In this document: piece by piece, positions 6,431-14,355 of the stretch
Numbering within the stretch: the first letter of the stretch is position 1
How the letters are laid out: every line of letters begins with the position of its first letter
Source: DATJPW01 sp035506215
GTDB lineage: Bacteria; Desulfobacterota; Desulfomonilia; Desulfomonilales; Desulfomonilaceae
Direction: 5' to 3'
Length of the DNA: 15,331 nucleotides
NCBI GenBank assembly: GCA_035506215.1
Contig: DATJPW010000086.1
Location: 1-15,331, forward strand
Translations under genes and position numbers: made by a program
The notes under the pieces: generated by a model
The model's database searches: none
Seen by the model: the letters and a program-made list of their open reading frames with translations, nothing else
Told to the model about the DNA's origin: nothing

Positions 6431-7579
6431 CTACTCTATTTTGTCGTAGTATTCCTTGATCTTGGACACCACATAATTTTGCTGATTTTCCGACAATTCC
6501 GGAAATATGGGAAGAGCCAGTGTGCTTCTGCAGGCTTCCTCCGTAACCGGAAAATCTCCTTCTCCATAACTTCCGTTTTCAAAGCAGCCCTGGAGATGCA
6601 TGGGTTCCGGGTAATATATTTCCGTACCAATCCCGTTTTCGCTCAGGAAATCCCTTAGACCATCCCTATTTCTTGCCCTGATCACGTACTGGTTGAAAAC
6701 GTGCCTTTCGTGAATTATTGGCGGCGGGATTACTTCGGAGCCGGCCAATCCGAGATCGCGTAGACGCTCTGTGTAAAAAGCCGCATTTGTTCTTCTTTTG
6801 GCTGTCCAGGCTTCGAGGTTCTTCAACTTGACCCTAAGCACCGCGGCCTGAACCGCGTCGAGTCGAAAGTTTCCTCCCAATAATTTGTGGTGATATTTGT
6901 GCTCTGTCCCCTGGTTTCTCAGGATTCGGAGCTTCTCCGCTATGCCGGCATCGTTGCAAGTGACGATACCCGCGTCACCGAAAGCGCCTAAATTCTTTGA
7001 TGGATAAAAGGAAAAACAACCGAGGGTCCCTATGCCGCCTGCTCGACGGCCCTTGAACTCTGAACCGATGGCCTGCGCCGCATCTTCGATTATCGGAATG
7101 CTTTGTTCTCTCGCAATAGCCGTTATGCGATCCATATCTGCACACTGCCCGAAAAGGTGGATCGGCATGATGGCCTTCGTTTTCGAGGTAATCAGCTTCT
7201 TGACCTGCGATGGATCAATATTGAAAGTCTCCGGTTCAATGTCCGCAAACACAACAGTGGCGCCGACACGTAGAATGGACCCCACCGTTGCGAAGAATGT
7301 GAAAGGCGTTGTTATTACTTCATCACCACGCGAGATGTTTAGAGCCATGAGTGACACAAGCAGAGCGTCCGTGCCCGAGGATACACCCACGGCGTGCATG
7401 CAGCCGCAGTACTGCGCAATTTCATTTTCCAGAGATTCCACTTCCGGTCCCAAAATAAACCTCTGGCTCTCAACGACTCTCAGGATGGCTTGGTCGATTT
7501 CGTCTTTAAGGGATAAGTATTGGGGTTTGAGGTCCAACAGAGGGACCGTGGTGACCGTTTTGTGTTGTTCGTGAGTCAT
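6431..7579 (-). CDS. DegT/DnrJ/EryC1 family PLP-dependent sugar aminotransferase
   Basis: 382 residues from the ATG at 7579; a longer frame would need a TTG at 7636 and adds residues not typical of the family. Family hallmarks are present: PLLDLKPQY at 13-21, GVSSGTDAL at 65-73 (phosphate-binding Ser/Gly/Thr), DEVITTPFTF at 86-95, EDAAQAIG at 165-172 with the pyridine-nitrogen Asp166, and SFYPSKNLGAFGDAG at 190-204 with Lys195 as the PLP Schiff-base lysine. The enzyme should transfer an amino group, usually from glutamate, to a keto-sugar nucleotide in the cytoplasm. The sequence style is close to the WbpE/WlbC-like branch (3-oxo sugar aminotransferases), but substrate cannot be fixed. It is divergent from the WecA-like gene and opens the glycan locus. 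The ribosome binding site is weak. Confidence 0.92.
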   Translation of the reverse strand: MTHEQHKTVTTVPLLDLKPQYLSLKDEIDQAILRVVESQRFILGPEVESLENEIAQYCGCMHAVGVSSGTDALLVSLMALNISRGDEVITTPFTFFATVGSILRVGATVVFADIEPETFNIDPSQVKKLITSKTKAIMPIHLFGQCADMDRITAIAREQSIPIIEDAAQAIGSEFKGRRAGGIGTLGCFSFYPSKNLGAFGDAGIVTCNDAGIAEKLRILRNQGTEHKYHHKLLGGNFRLDAVQAAVLRVKLKNLEAWTAKRRTNAAFYTERLRDLGLAGSEVIPPPIIHERHVFNQYVIRARNRDGLRDFLSENGIGTEIYYPEPMHLQGCFENGSYGEGDFPVTEEACRSTLALPIFPELSENQQNYVVSKIKEYYDKIE

Positions 7580-7624
7580 AAGTCCGTTGCACTCCACTTT
7601 TTTTATTGGGCTCGTGTTGCTTAG

Positions 7625-7677
7625 GGCCCGGCTCAAATGTGAGGGCCGTACAATACAGCAAAACCGAAAAATCGCAA
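7625..7677 (-). promoter_or_regulatory. Candidate promoter and operator-like repeat upstream of the aminotransferase gene
   Basis: On the minus strand TTGCGA (7677-7672) and TATTGT (7655-7650) are separated by 16 bases, each matching the sigma-70 consensus at four of six positions. Just downstream of the -10 box is an imperfect inverted repeat (GGCC and CTCA on one side, TGAG and GGCC on the other, 7625-7646) close to the expected transcript start, which could be an operator or a 5' hairpin. All of this is inference from sequence pattern. Confidence 0.3.
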
Positions 7678-7773
7678 TTCAGTTCTTTAGAGAGACGGAT
7701 GACCATGGCTCCCGAGTGCTTGATAGTTGATTTTTTTGTTGATTGTGGTATTAGCTGAAACAACAGGGGAGAG

Positions 7774-7812
7774 GTGCTAGATCCTGGGATACCAAGCCAG
7801 GGGTGGCAGCAC
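7774..7812. repeat. Two-tier hairpin in the divergent intergenic region
   Basis: The 362-base gap between the two divergent starts (7580-7941) holds no gene. Apart from the promoter candidate, it contains a two-level hairpin: GTGCT (7774-7778) with AGCAC (7808-7812), and inside it CCTGG (7783-7787) with CCAGG (7797-7801). It could be a regulator site or part of the leader of the WecA-like gene. It lacks a T-run, so it is not a terminator. Confidence 0.3.
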
Positions 7813-7941
7813 GAGAATTGTTGATCAAGAAATCCCAATTATTTTAACAGACTGTGACGCCGCGAGTTCATGATATTCTGATTCAAGCGGGCTATATGTG
7901 TGCGCAACAAGTAGCTTGGCGTGGTTGATTCAGGGGTTGTG

Positions 7942-9459
7942 ATGGATGGACACCATTTTATTATGGGTTCGCTTGCCCTTTTCGGGTTTATAGTCACGTA
8001 CGCCACTGTTCCTTTGTCCCGGAAAGCAGCCTTAAAATACCAAGTGGTTTCGATGCCCGGCGGTCGGAGAACTCATGTGCAGCCCACACCACTGCTCGGG
8101 GGATTGGCCATCTTTGTGCCTTTCGCATTAGTGTTTTGCACATTTTTCATTCTTGCCGTGACGGGATGGATCAGTCTGGATCAGCCGAAGAAGATGCAGA
8201 TGCTCTCTCTTTTCTTGGGCACCACCTGGATGCTGATTCTCGGAACCTTGGATGATAAGAAAGATTTGGGCTGGGGGAAGAAGCTTGGCGGCCAATTCTT
8301 GGGCGTGGGCATACTGGTCTTAGGTGGCCACAACATTGCCACTGCCACAGTGCCTCTTATTGGGCCTGTTGAGTTCGGTTGGTACGGAATCCCGCTATTT
8401 GTACTGGCAGTCCTCGCTATAACGAACGCCATAAACCTGATTGACGGCATGGACGGCCTCGCGGGAGGGATCTGCTTCTTTGCCGCGTTGACCAGCGCTG
8501 TGATCGGCGTCGTGAAAGGGGACGTTTTTACCGCAGTCATTGGGTTCACGGCTGCCGGCAGTCTTCTGGCATTTCTCATTTTTAATCTTCCCCCCGCGTC
8601 CATCTTCATGGGAGATGGCGGGGCCATGATGATGGGCTTTTTGCTGGGAACTTTAGCAACGAGTTCCGCTGCGATTTCTCCCGGACAGCGTCTCGGTACC
8701 AGCGTCATGATACTGATACCTTTTCTCCCGTTTGGTATACCGCTGTTCGAAGTTGTCTTGTCGATTTTCCGCAGGCTAATTAGAGGACAGGCTGTCTTCC
8801 TGGGAGATGGCGACCATCTCCACCACCGTTTGAGGGGGCGGTTCGAGGACCCGAGACTGAGTGTGGGTGTTTTTTACTTTTTCAGCGCCGCATTGTGTGC
8901 GCTCACACTCTTTGCACTTATAGGACTGGATTTCGCGCTGGCAAAGCTGGTGATCGCTGTCATCATCACAGTTATTCTTATTGGGATAATCGGTTCCATA
9001 CGACTCTACAACGTGGACAAGCTGGTAGTTACCCTCAAGAATCGGCCACATTTCAAATTCCTTGGCGGCTTTCTGAGATTTATGAAGTACAGAATGCGCA
9101 GGGCCGAGTCTCTTCACGAACTGCTGGCGCTTCTGGAGACCGGCGTGCGAGATCTTCGCTTTGATAGAGTCGAGGTCGTGTCGGACGGCCACACTACATT
9201 CAAATGGACGAATCCTCGATTGGTCCATCCGAATAGTCCTCGTATTTACTCGGAGGAATCACTGGATAATGGCCGCATAGTGGTGAAGTGGGCGCGGCCT
9301 ATTCACGACGATACGATTTATAACGAATACCTTATGCTCACATGGTATCGGTTCCTCGCGTACATCCGTCAGGAAGTCGAGAACCATAGCGAGGAACTGA
9401 CCGCATCACGAAAAGGTAATGTGATTGAATTGCCAAGCAAGCAACCCCCGCAAACCTAA
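7942..9459 (+). CDS. WecA/TagO-family undecaprenyl-phosphate sugar-1-phosphate transferase
   Basis: 505 residues from the ATG at 7942, chosen because AGGGG at 7932-7936 is well spaced; a GTG at 7921 is possible and adds 7 residues. The protein is a polytopic membrane enzyme of the MraY/WecA superfamily. Visible motifs are GGRRTHVQPTPLLGGLAIF (40-58), the DDxxD-type LDDKKD (103-108), NAINLIDGMDGLAGG (162-176), FMGDGGA (222-228) and the His loop GDGDHLHHRL (288-297). It should move a sugar phosphate (often GlcNAc-1-phosphate) from UDP-sugar to undecaprenyl phosphate, the first membrane step of glycan assembly. About eleven hydrophobic segments end near residue 355. Residues 365-505 are a hydrophilic C-terminal extension absent from E. 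coli WecA, with no domain I can name. It starts the plus-strand glycan gene run. Confidence 0.92.
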   Translation: MDGHHFIMGSLALFGFIVTYATVPLSRKAALKYQVVSMPGGRRTHVQPTPLLGGLAIFVPFALVFCTFFILAVTGWISLDQPKKMQMLSLFLGTTWMLILGTLDDKKDLGWGKKLGGQFLGVGILVLGGHNIATATVPLIGPVEFGWYGIPLFVLAVLAITNAINLIDGMDGLAGGICFFAALTSAVIGVVKGDVFTAVIGFTAAGSLLAFLIFNLPPASIFMGDGGAMMMGFLLGTLATSSAAISPGQRLGTSVMILIPFLPFGIPLFEVVLSIFRRLIRGQAVFLGDGDHLHHRLRGRFEDPRLSVGVFYFFSAALCALTLFALIGLDFALAKLVIAVIITVILIGIIGSIRLYNVDKLVVTLKNRPHFKFLGGFLRFMKYRMRRAESLHELLALLETGVRDLRFDRVEVVSDGHTTFKWTNPRLVHPNSPRIYSEESLDNGRIVVKWARPIHDDTIYNEYLMLTWYRFLAYIRQEVENHSEELTASRKGNVIELPSKQPPQT

Positions 9460-9772
9460 TCACGGATATACGCTTAGCGTCACACCAAACCGTTTCCGAT
9501 AGTTCACACTCAAGAAATGATATGTTGTTTCTCCAAAGTTCTTTTGAAATGAAGCGAGTCCACGACCTGAGATTACTCTTGCTCTTTAACGCAGAAATTC
9601 AGCGGTGTAATGCCGTGAGGTCAACGCACTGTTCCGCCCGGCATCTGAAGGCTTCAGAAGATTAATTCACGAAAACCGCTTGTTCGTGCTATGCTGTTGG
9701 CGCACATTCCGTTGTTCGGAACCTGGGTGAAACGCCGGCGAATTAATTTATAGAAAGATCTTGGTGAGAACT
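9460..9772. other. Intergenic region upstream of gmd
   Basis: No credible gene in 313 bases. A perfect 7-bp palindrome with a 1-base centre lies at 9644-9658 (TCTGAAG g CTTCAGA). TTCACG (9666-9671) and TATGCT (9690-9695), 18 bases apart, form a possible sigma-70 promoter for gmd. A small inverted repeat ACGCT/AGCGT follows the stop of the preceding gene (near 9470) without a T-run. The promoter call is tentative. Confidence 0.3.
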
Positions 9773-10843
9773 ATGGCCGACAAACGCGCACTTGTCACAG
9801 GAGTCACTGGTCAGGACGGCGCCTACTTGACGGAGTTTCTGCTTAAGAAAGGCTACATCGTCTGTGGTGTCAAGAGACGCAGTTCATTGATCAACACTCA
9901 GCGAATTGATCATTTATACCAGGACCCGCACGTGGAAAACCGCAACCTGATCATAGAATACGGTGACATGACGGATGCCAGCAACTTGCTTTCCATTACT
10001 CAGCGGTTTCAGCCGACGGAGATTTACAATTTGGCCGCGCAGAGCCACGTAATGGTTTCCTTTGACTCGGCGGAATACACAGCAAACGCGGATGCGGTGG
10101 GAACTTTGCGTCTCCTTGAGGCCGTGCGAATGCTTAAGATGGAAGATAAGGTCCGATTTTACCACGCTTCGACCAGTGAGTTGTTCGGGTTGGCCCAGGA
10201 AACTCCCCAAAAGGAGACTACGCCGTTTTACCCCAGAAGTCCTTATGGCGTGGCCAAATTGTATGCCCATTGGATTACCCGCAATTACAGAGAAGCGTAC
10301 GGCATGTTCGCGTCCAACGGTATCCTTTTCAACCACGAGTCTCCTATTCGCGGTGAAACCTTTGTGACCAGGAAAATTACTCGTGCCGTGGCGCGCATCA
10401 AATTAGAAATGCAAGATATGTTGTTTCTCGGAAATATCGACGCGAAACGGGACTGGGGTTATGCCGGCGACTATGTGGAAGCGATGTGGCTTATAGTTCA
10501 ACATCACGAACCGGACGATTTTGTAATAGCGACAGGCGAAAATCATTCCGTACGCGAATTCATCGAACGGGCGTTTAAAGAAGTGGGGATCGCAATTGCT
10601 TGGCAAGGCCAGGGTCGCGACGAGAAAGGGATCGATGTGGAAACCGGCCGCACATTGGTAGCTATAGATCCTCGCTACTTTCGTCCCACTGAGGTTGATT
10701 TCCTCCTGGGAGATGCAACTAAAGCCAGAGAGGTTCTGGGATGGAAGCCAAAGGTAGGCTTCGGGGAACTAGTCAGACGCATGGTAATAGCGGATCTTAG
10801 AGAAGCTGAGAAAGAACAGCTCTGTCGTACAGCGGGTTTTTGA
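9773..10843 (+). CDS. gmd: GDP-mannose 4,6-dehydratase
   Basis: 356 residues from the ATG at 9773, preceded by GGTGAG at 9763-9768; the TTG at 9761 is less likely. This extended short-chain dehydrogenase has the NADP-binding GVTGQDG (10-16), the STSELFG motif with Thr134 and Glu136, YGVAK with Tyr158 and Lys162 as catalytic pair, and the RGETFVTRK signature (193-201) typical of Gmd. It converts GDP-mannose to GDP-4-keto-6-deoxymannose in the cytoplasm, the precursor of GDP-fucose, GDP-rhamnose, GDP-perosamine and colitose. No partner reductase (Fcl or Rmd) or PerA-type aminotransferase sits next to it, so the final sugar is open; the divergent DegT-family enzyme might use this or another keto sugar. 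Length and sequence are normal for the family. Confidence 0.96.
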   Translation: MADKRALVTGVTGQDGAYLTEFLLKKGYIVCGVKRRSSLINTQRIDHLYQDPHVENRNLIIEYGDMTDASNLLSITQRFQPTEIYNLAAQSHVMVSFDSAEYTANADAVGTLRLLEAVRMLKMEDKVRFYHASTSELFGLAQETPQKETTPFYPRSPYGVAKLYAHWITRNYREAYGMFASNGILFNHESPIRGETFVTRKITRAVARIKLEMQDMLFLGNIDAKRDWGYAGDYVEAMWLIVQHHEPDDFVIATGENHSVREFIERAFKEVGIAIAWQGQGRDEKGIDVETGRTLVAIDPRYFRPTEVDFLLGDATKAREVLGWKPKVGFGELVRRMVIADLREAEKEQLCRTAGF

Positions 10844-11055
10844 CCTTAGTTTAAAAGTTAATCGGTACGAATTCAAAAACACGGTTTACCTCGATTGCTC
10901 CTGTCGCATGCTGCAAGACAACTTCTTTTTCTATATCAAAGTTGTTAGTTTGGCGCATCTGGAGGAGCCGACAGTATCCTTGAACTTTATCCGACAACCG
11001 TGTCCCGGCAGGACTCGGCGTTTCCGCCGCTGTTAGGTGAAATTCGAGGTTAGAA

Positions 11056-11841
11056 ATGGCCTGGCTATTGTATCTAGCCAAGAAAGTTGTGAGTGTGTTT
11101 CTATACCCTCTGGGGATGTCCTTATTGCTCTGGATAGTCGGAATAATTTGTTGGTGGCGCAGGCCTCGCAGTTATGCCGGGCCTTTGCTCGTGACTTTCG
11201 GCGGTCTTTTGCTGCTGATCATGTCCCTTCCCATAACGGGGGTCTTTTTGTTACGATCCCTTGAAGCCGAAGCCGGTCCATACGCTAATCCTGTCGCGTT
11301 GTCCAACGATGGGATAAAATACATTGTCGTGCTGGGCGGCGACTTGCGAGCCGGGGACCTGACCGCGGCTGATCGAGTGGCCAACAGTTCTCTCGTAAGG
11401 CTTATGGAGGCCATTCGACTGTGGAAAGGAGTACCCCAGGCGCGGCTGGTGCTGTCAGGTGGAAGGGTTTCCAGGAAATTCATGACCAGCGCTGACGGCA
11501 TGGCAGTGCTTGCCCAGGAACTGGGAGTACCGCGCGACGCTTTGGTGTTGGAAGCCGAGTCGTGGGATACTGAGGACGAGGCAAGGCTACTCAAGCCGAT
11601 TCTCGGGGCAAACCCGTTTGCGCTCGTAACCGCGGCGTGTCACATGCAGAGATCTATAATGAATTTCAAACGGAATGGGCTCAATCCGATACCGGCGCCG
11701 GCGGATTTTGAGACGCTGCAGTTCGTATTTACATCGCAAAGCCTGTTACCCTCTGTTCAAGGGTTGCAAATGACGCATAAAGCCGTGCACGAGTACGTGG
11801 GTATTTGCGCGGGGCTCGTCAGGCAATTGATTTCACGTTAA
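11056..11841 (+). CDS. YdcF/ElyC-like DUF218 envelope protein
   Basis: 261 residues with GAGG (11045-11050 region) before the ATG. Two N-terminal hydrophobic segments (about 10-33 and 42-65) anchor a DUF218 domain. Conserved blocks are visible: YIVVLGGDL (89-97), ARLVLSGG (129-136), ESWDTEDEA (168-176) and ALVTAACHMQRSIMNFKRNG (189-208). The closest well-studied relatives are E. coli ElyC and SanA/YdcF-type proteins, linked to envelope integrity and to use of undecaprenyl carrier lipid in ElyC. A role in lipid-carrier or glycan handling fits the neighbours, but the reaction of this family is not firmly known. It lies 212 bases after gmd and 17 bases before the first KAS III gene, so it is probably co-transcribed with the acyl genes. 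Confidence 0.88.
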   Translation: MAWLLYLAKKVVSVFLYPLGMSLLLWIVGIICWWRRPRSYAGPLLVTFGGLLLLIMSLPITGVFLLRSLEAEAGPYANPVALSNDGIKYIVVLGGDLRAGDLTAADRVANSSLVRLMEAIRLWKGVPQARLVLSGGRVSRKFMTSADGMAVLAQELGVPRDALVLEAESWDTEDEARLLKPILGANPFALVTAACHMQRSIMNFKRNGLNPIPAPADFETLQFVFTSQSLLPSVQGLQMTHKAVHEYVGICAGLVRQLISR

Positions 11842-11858
11842 GCGCCACAAGGCTCCAT

Positions 11859-12899
11859 ATGCCAAGAATTAGGGCACAGATTACTGCAATCAAATCTCAC
11901 GTACCTGACCTTGAGATCGGAAATGAGGTGTTGGCCGCCTCTCACGGAAAATGGGATGCCGAAACAATCTACGAGAAAACCGGAATTTCGGTTCGGAGAG
12001 TCTCCCGAGACAATGAGTGTGCTTCCGATCTGGGAATTGCAGCCACGAAAAAACTGTTTGACAACGGGGACTGCTCTCCCGGTGATATAGACTTCCTACT
12101 TTTCTGCACACAGACTCCTGATTATTTCCTTCCTGCAACCGCCTGCTTGATTCAGGATCGCCTGGGACTCAGGCAGAACTGCGGTGCCCTGGATTTCAAC
12201 CTGGGTTGCTCGGGTTTCGTGTATGGTTTGGCGCTGGCTAAGGGCCTTATTGAAACAGGTAGTGCAACCAAGCTATTGTTGATTACCGCGGACACGTATA
12301 CGAAATTCCTCCACCCGAGTGATTTCGGAGTCCGGGCAGTCTTTGGTGATGGAGCGGCTGCAACTGTCATCTCAGGCACGAACGTCGACTATGAACCGAT
12401 CGGACCTTTTGTTTTCGGCACCGATGGCACAGGCGCCCCGCAACTGATTGTTCCGGCCGGCGGTATGCGTATGCCTCCGACTCAAGACACGGCTAAAGAG
12501 AGCGAAGTAGAACCCGGCGTCTTCCGTTCTGCTCGGAACCTATATATGAATGGCCCTGAAATCTTTTATTTCACCTTGAAAACTGTCCCCAACTTGGTAA
12601 ATGGTCTTTTGACAAAATGTGGGATGAAGCTCGATGATGTGGACTATTTTGTTTTTCACCAAGCCAGTCGTTTGGTGCTGGATCATTTACAAAAAAAAAT
12701 GAAAATCCCTGAGGAGAAATTTTCCATGAATCTGGAGAGTTGCGGCAACACCGTTTCATCCGCCATTCCGATGGCTTTAGAGGCCTCTTTGAAAAAAGGA
12801 TCTATAAGACAAGGATTCAAAGTGATGTTGGTCGGGTTTGGAGTAGGATACTCCTGGGGCGCCGCGATGATACAATTTCCCGAGAAGGACATTTTGTAG
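11859..12899 (+). CDS. Ketoacyl-ACP synthase III (FabH-like), first copy
   Basis: 346 residues from the ATG at 11859, with AAGG at 11849-11852; an in-frame upstream ATG at 11805 would overlap the preceding gene and lengthen the protein beyond the family start. The thiolase-fold triad is complete: Cys117 in NLGCSGF, His267 in VFHQAS and Asn297 in CGNT. C-terminal GFGVGYSWGA (326-335) is the usual glycine-rich end. The enzyme should condense an acyl-CoA or acyl-ACP with malonyl-ACP. Placement beside a dedicated ACP and a second KAS III, inside a glycan locus, suggests a special short or modified acyl group rather than housekeeping fatty acid synthesis; that is inference. The ACP gene begins on the base after its stop codon. 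Confidence 0.93.
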   Translation: MPRIRAQITAIKSHVPDLEIGNEVLAASHGKWDAETIYEKTGISVRRVSRDNECASDLGIAATKKLFDNGDCSPGDIDFLLFCTQTPDYFLPATACLIQDRLGLRQNCGALDFNLGCSGFVYGLALAKGLIETGSATKLLLITADTYTKFLHPSDFGVRAVFGDGAAATVISGTNVDYEPIGPFVFGTDGTGAPQLIVPAGGMRMPPTQDTAKESEVEPGVFRSARNLYMNGPEIFYFTLKTVPNLVNGLLTKCGMKLDDVDYFVFHQASRLVLDHLQKKMKIPEEKFSMNLESCGNTVSSAIPMALEASLKKGSIRQGFKVMLVGFGVGYSWGAAMIQFPEKDIL

Positions 12900-13133
12900 A
12901 TGGATTTTGAACCATTTCTCAAGGAACTTGCGTCGCTGTTCTCTGTGCCTCCTGAAGAGCTGACGGAAAATTTCGGACTGGACCCTAATACTAACTGGGA
13001 TTCCCTGACAATAATATCCATGATGGCGCTGATGGACGACCACTTTGAAGTAGAAGTCTCCGGAGAGCAACTACGGCGGTGTGTTTCGGTCGGTGATGTT
13101 CTCAGGTTGATCGAATTGAGCAAAGAGACATAG
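12900..13133 (+). CDS. Acyl carrier protein
   Basis: 77 residues, starting immediately after the KAS III stop codon with GAAGGA about 11 bases upstream. It is small and acidic with the four-helix ACP pattern. The phosphopantetheine attachment serine is Ser35 in NWDSLTIIS, the DSL motif. The tail, with VSVGDVLRLIEL, matches the last helix of ACPs. It is probably a dedicated carrier for the acyl product made by the flanking KAS III enzymes, not the housekeeping AcpP, whose motif is normally GADSLD. Tight coupling to the first KAS III supports this. Confidence 0.9.
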   Translation: MDFEPFLKELASLFSVPPEELTENFGLDPNTNWDSLTIISMMALMDDHFEVEVSGEQLRRCVSVGDVLRLIELSKET

Positions 13134-13232
13134 TTGTCGAGCAGCCGTTGAAAACATAAGCTCATGGCATAGACAAAGACACTGGGGCATATTTCGACGG
13201 TCCATTTTTGACATATAGCATAGGCTTTCGAG

Positions 13233-14303
13233 ATGGCAGTCTGCTCCGTTTCAAATGTAAGAATAGTAGGCATTTCAGTTGCGGTTCCGGAACATTTCAG
13301 ATCTTACACTGAAGATGAAGCTGTTTTTGGCTCTGAGATAGTCGAAAAGATTCGGAAACATTCGGGGGTACGGCGGCGGCCCGTCACATTAAGCGGTCTG
13401 TGCACATCAGATCTCTGCTTTGAAGCGGGCGAGCGCCTGCTTGATGAACTGAATTGGTCGCGCGACTCGGTCGGCACACTTATCTTCATTACTCAGACAC
13501 CGGATTACGTCCTGCCGGCTACGAGTTGCGTACTTCAGCAACGATTAGGTCTGTCGAAGCAGTGCGCTGCCTTTGATATCAACTTGGGCTGCTCGGGCTA
13601 TGTGTACGGACTCTGGATTGCCGGCCGGATTTTGGCATCGAGTTCAGCGGGCCGCCTACTTCTGTTGGTAGGCGATACGATAAGCCGTATAGTGTCACCG
13701 CTGGACAGGGCCGCGGCCATGCTTTTCGGTGATGCAGGGACAGCGACGGCCCTCGAAAAAGGTAGTAATGCGGATATGCTATTTGAACTTGGCACCGATG
13801 GTCGAGGCCGAAATAATCTTATCGTGCCCGCAGGCTCTTTTCGGAATCCTCGAACCGAATCGACGTTTCATCGGACTGAGCGCGAAGGCGGCAACGTCAG
13901 GAGCGACGAAGACCTGTTCATGGACGGCGCGGAGGTATTCGGTTTCACGATCCGTGAAGTGGTGTCTTTGATCGAGAATGTTCTCTCACTGGCCGGCTGG
14001 TCCAAAGAATCCTTGGATTCACTGGTCCTGCACCAGGCCAATCAGTTCATACTGCAACATCTATCCAAGCGTCTGGGATTGCCCCCTGAGAAGGTGCCTT
14101 CGACGCTGGATTCGTACGGGAATACGAGTTCCGCGTCCATCCCTCTCACGATGGCTGTTTCTCTGGGCGAGCGGCTCAAAGTGGAAAATCTGCTTTTGTT
14201 ATTGGCCGGCTACGGTGTTGGATGGTCGTGGGGGGCTGTCGCTGTATCTTGCGGCCCTATGAATGTCATAAGACCGATATTAGTTGCGGACAAGGCCCTA
14301 TAG
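13233..14303 (+). CDS. Ketoacyl-ACP synthase III (FabH-like), second copy
   Basis: 356 residues with ATG at 13233; the ribosome binding site is poor, and 99 bases separate it from the ACP gene. It is clearly a paralogue of the first copy: both carry TQTPDYxLPAT (87-97 here) and NLGCSG, and the triad Cys120, His267 (VLHQAN) and Asn297 (YGNT) is complete. GYGVGWSWGA (326-335) closes the protein. A tandem duplication around the ACP gene is likely, perhaps for two successive condensations, different primers, or a heterodimer. Housekeeping FabH cannot be excluded, but the cluster position argues against it. Confidence 0.92.
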   Translation: MAVCSVSNVRIVGISVAVPEHFRSYTEDEAVFGSEIVEKIRKHSGVRRRPVTLSGLCTSDLCFEAGERLLDELNWSRDSVGTLIFITQTPDYVLPATSCVLQQRLGLSKQCAAFDINLGCSGYVYGLWIAGRILASSSAGRLLLLVGDTISRIVSPLDRAAAMLFGDAGTATALEKGSNADMLFELGTDGRGRNNLIVPAGSFRNPRTESTFHRTEREGGNVRSDEDLFMDGAEVFGFTIREVVSLIENVLSLAGWSKESLDSLVLHQANQFILQHLSKRLGLPPEKVPSTLDSYGNTSSASIPLTMAVSLGERLKVENLLLLLAGYGVGWSWGAVAVSCGPMNVIRPILVADKAL

Positions 14304-14355
14304 AGCGGCAAGGCTGCGAGCACTGAACACGGGTGAAACTTGTTTGAGACATAAA

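Noticed and set aside
7580..7636. N-terminal extension of the aminotransferase from a TTG codon
   Set aside because: The added residues are not part of the DegT family fold and an ATG at 7579 begins just before the conserved PLLDLKPQY segment.
10918..11029. Inverted repeats ACAACTT/AAGTTGT (10918-10945) and CGGCG/CGCCG (11016-11029) as terminator or riboswitch
   Set aside because: Stems are short, no T-run follows, and there is no conserved riboswitch core that I recognise.
10851..11081. 76-codon minus-strand open frame between gmd and the DUF218 gene
   Set aside because: Overlaps the start and ribosome binding site of the DUF218 gene, has no family character, and lacks a ribosome binding site of its own.
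11805..11858. Upstream ATG for the first KAS III gene
   Set aside because: It would overlap the DUF218 gene and add 18 residues unlike KAS III; the ATG at 11859 has a better placed AAGG.
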